The notes under the pieces were generated by a model that searched no databases, had not been told where the DNA came from, and was given only the letters and a program-made list of their open reading frames with translations. From assembly GCA_905221605.1 (NCBI GenBank), contig CAJNDS010001461.1:1-18030 (forward strand): 18,030 bases of DNA, in the 5' to 3' direction. The translations under genes and the position numbers were made by a program. Positions 15,971 to 18,030 of this stretch are shown piece by piece. The first letter of the stretch is position 1. Every line of letters starts with the position of its first letter. The stretch is from Symbiodinium natans. Its lineage: Eukaryota; Sar; Dinophyceae; Suessiales; Symbiodiniaceae.

Positions 15971-17200
15971 ATGTGAAGCCTCTCGCATCGCCAAAAATCG
16001 GCCTTGAAGACCTCGGCAACCTTCTCGACTGTGTGCTTCGCTGAGCGAGTTGCGAAGGGCTTGCAACACCTGGAAGCACAAACATGGACCCTACGGACTA
16101 TGTCTGGGCACTTTTTTTGGCCAACAAATCAGGCTCCGACGTGCAGACATGGCGCAAGTACGCTAGCTGTTCAAGTTCCCAGCAATGAGGACAAGAAAGC
16201 ACTGGATAGATCCCAGTTCAGCAAAGTCTTCATCCTCTTGGAAAGCCTTAGGAAGGTTTTCTGGCAGTCTCCAATCTTGCAGTTTCCAACAAGCAACAAC
16301 CCAGACAACCCGAAGAACAATGCAGAGAGCACACTTGACTGCCAAATGCGCAGTTTTGGGCAGTGTTGAGAGGCTTACAAGCCACCATGTCCAGAAAGCC
16401 TTACGTACAGCTGGAACTGCTTGCGGTACAGCCAGGCACGTTTCAAGAAGTCTGATGGATAACCCTGCATTGAAAGGATCGCCTTGCTCTGCCAGGGTTT
16501 GCGTTTGCTTTTTTAAGACCAAACCTAGTCTGTTAAGTCTGCCATGGAGCAACGGGAATGTCTTCGGGCGTGTGCAAGAGCCAGCTTTTCTCACTTGACT
16601 TTACGCAGGTATCCGCATTTAGCCAGAGCTGGGTTAGACAACAATTTCAATCTTTGAGAGCTGATGACTTAGTCTTGAGTGCCATGTTGCACGGCTGTGG
16701 CAAGCCATCTTTCCACTTTGCACTTCTCTGCTTTGCATTCTGTCAAACATCAAAATGATTTGTTGTTTGAGAATTGTGAAACTTGATGTCTGTTGCGTTT
16801 CACCAAAGAACATGAAACTTATCCACTCTTGCCCAGTAACAACTTGACCGTTACAAACACAGACACGGTCTTGTTTGTCCGTCTCGAAGCTTATCAAAAA
16901 AAATACTTGTTTGGTTGTTGACACAGTTGCTTGTGTTGCTTGTGCAATGCAGTGTAGCATCCAAACTTGCCACCTCTTGACAATGAAGGTTAGCGCCGTG
17001 CTGATGTTCCGTTGCATTCGCCAACACTTCCACATCTCTTTAGCACCCTGCAGTAGAAGCTTTTTTACCTTGTTAACCAAGCGAATATGGACAATTTTGG
17101 AACTTCTTTCAGTGGTTAAGTTTTTGTTTGCACGTAGACCTGTTTTGAGGCAGAAGGTCAGTCTTGTTCTATAGCAAGTTGTGACGTAGACGGTGAAGCC
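15971..17200. other. No supported gene
   Basis: The sequence becomes more A/T-rich and loses most CpG compared with the element. Open stretches up to about 148 codons exist on both strands (for example 16594-16163 minus, overlapped by 16185-16598 plus), but they compete for the same DNA and show no motif or family resemblance. This is probably host flank or element 5' UTR. Confidence 0.4.
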
Positions 17201-17429
17201 AGGCAGACGTAGACTGTATTTCTTTTTTTCTGACCCGATTGGTGAAAGACCAATGTGTACCTTGACGTTCTGCCTGAAGGCGCGAAGTGCTTCTTAGACG
17301 GTCAGCGACCATTGAATCGTGTGGCAGGCATGCTCCAGCTTCTACTGACATTGGCGTGCGGTGATTGGGTGGCGGGTTTCCTACACCTGTCCTTTTTTCT
17401 TTATAAATTGCCAAAGGGTGAATCCAGTC

Positions 17430-18030
17430 CTGATAAAGGGGTTTCCGCAGGGTTTCCGTTCATGTTTGCTAAGCTTCTGGAGGGGTTCCCTGGGTTTCCC
17501 TACAGTTTCGCGAGGGTTTCCGCGGGGTTTCTGGGGGTTTCCGTGGGTTTCCTTAGATTTCGTGCATGTGTTAGATGGTTTTGGTAGGTTCATCAAGGGT
17601 TTCGTGAGGGTTTCCGTGGGATTTCGTGCAGTTTTTGAACTTTTCGAAGGTTTTCCTTGAATTTCTCTAAAGTTTTGTGAGGGTTTCCGCGGATGTCCGT
17701 GGGTTTTGTCAAGTTTTGCCTTGGTTTTTTAAAAGCTTTCAGATGGTTTCCCTGGGGTTTTCTAAGGTTTGCGGGGTTTCAGTGGGTTTTGTTAGATTTT
17801 GCGTAGGTTTTTGAAGCTCTCGGAAGGTTTTTCTAATGTCTTGTGAAGGTTACCGTGGGTTTTCCATGTTTTTTGACAGCTTTGAAGGGGTTTCCGTGGG
17901 TTTCTTAGGGCTGTGTGAGGGTTTCCGCGGGGTTTCTGTGGGTTTCCTTATCTAGGTCGTGCGCAGGTCTTTCAAGCTTCCAGTGGAGCTTTGTGAGGGT
18001 TCCTGCAAAATCTCCGCGGGGTTTCGATTG
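17430..18030. repeat. G/T-rich degenerate minisatellite
   Basis: About 600 bases of imperfect GGGTTTCC, GTGGGTTTC and GCGGGGTTTC units with strong strand asymmetry (G and T on the plus strand). Unit length and sequence drift, so there is no exact period. The repeat continues to the window edge. It is unlike the exact TTTAGGG telomere repeat. The stretch translates into low-complexity Gly/Phe/Pro-rich reading frames that should not be called genes. Confidence 0.75.
17514..17547 (+). other. Predicted G-quadruplex motif
   Basis: Four G-runs (17514-17516, 17524-17527, 17533-17537, 17545-17547) are separated by loops of 7, 5 and 7 bases, which meets the standard G3+N1-7 rule. A near-match with one 8-base loop lies at 17887-17942 in the same repeat. 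Confidence 0.55.

Noticed and set aside
16163-16598. Overlapping open frames of 143 codons (minus) and 137 codons (plus)
   Set aside because: They occupy the same DNA on opposite strands, lack motifs, and neither has composition or context favouring it.
16634-17174. Open frames of 148 (minus) and 99 (plus) codons
   Set aside because: Low-confidence chance frames in A/T-richer sequence without recognisable domains.
17238-17254. Small inverted repeat ATTGGT-GAAAG-ACCAAT
   Set aside because: A six-base stem is common by chance and no gene or T-run next to it suggests a function.
17255-17660. Gly/Phe-rich open frames in the repeat
   Set aside because: They are translations of the G/T-rich minisatellite; the repeat itself explains the composition.

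Overview
The window looks like nuclear DNA of a dinoflagellate, most likely a Symbiodinium-type alga. The evidence is a minus-strand non-LTR (LINE-like) retrotransposon that carries a C5-cytosine DNA methyltransferase (DNMT). This unusual class was described in Symbiodinium by de Mendoza and colleagues (2018, recalled, not checked here). Three minus-strand copies of TTTGGCTCA, which resembles the 3' end of the dinoflagellate spliced leader, give weaker support. No bacterial operon, rRNA, tRNA or CRISPR array is visible.

The element runs right to left from about 15.9 kb (5') to 4.67 kb (3'), about 11.2 kb. ORF1 (15885-11134) has three parts: an unrecognised N-terminal piece, a domain resembling a ubiquitin-specific protease (USP, peptidase C19), and a DNMT with motifs I, IV, VI, VIII and X in canonical order, followed by about 420 residues I cannot place. 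ORF2 (11137-4675) encodes an APE-type endonuclease, a reverse transcriptase with YMDD, Cys/His zinc-binding clusters, an RNase H with all four acidic residues, and a C-terminal domain that looks like a family A DNA polymerase palm.

ORF1 and ORF2 meet in an ATGA stop/start overlap. Sixteen nucleotides downstream in the mRNA is a 17-bp stem-loop, an arrangement like the translational coupling known in the SART1 LINE. This junction is the most interesting non-coding signal in the window.

The copy is damaged. It shows a frame break and a stop near 15.2 kb, a frame change between the USP-like and DNMT parts, a one-base shift in a C6 run (G6 in the mRNA) at 10394-10399 in the endonuclease, an in-frame TAG at 8994-8996 in the RT, and a frame shift near 6375 between RT and RNase H. 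Most domains are otherwise intact, so the copy is probably a recently dead member of a young family, or some breaks are sequence errors.

Left of the element (1-4.67 kb) are two long minus-strand ORFs, 2350-3717 and 786-2204. They are diverged tandem copies of one unrecognised protein, spaced about 1.62 kb apart. A further minus-strand open frame runs off the left edge (588 to 1). Right of the element, 15.9-17.2 kb holds no gene I can support, and about 17.43-18.03 kb is a G/T-rich degenerate minisatellite with quadruplex potential.
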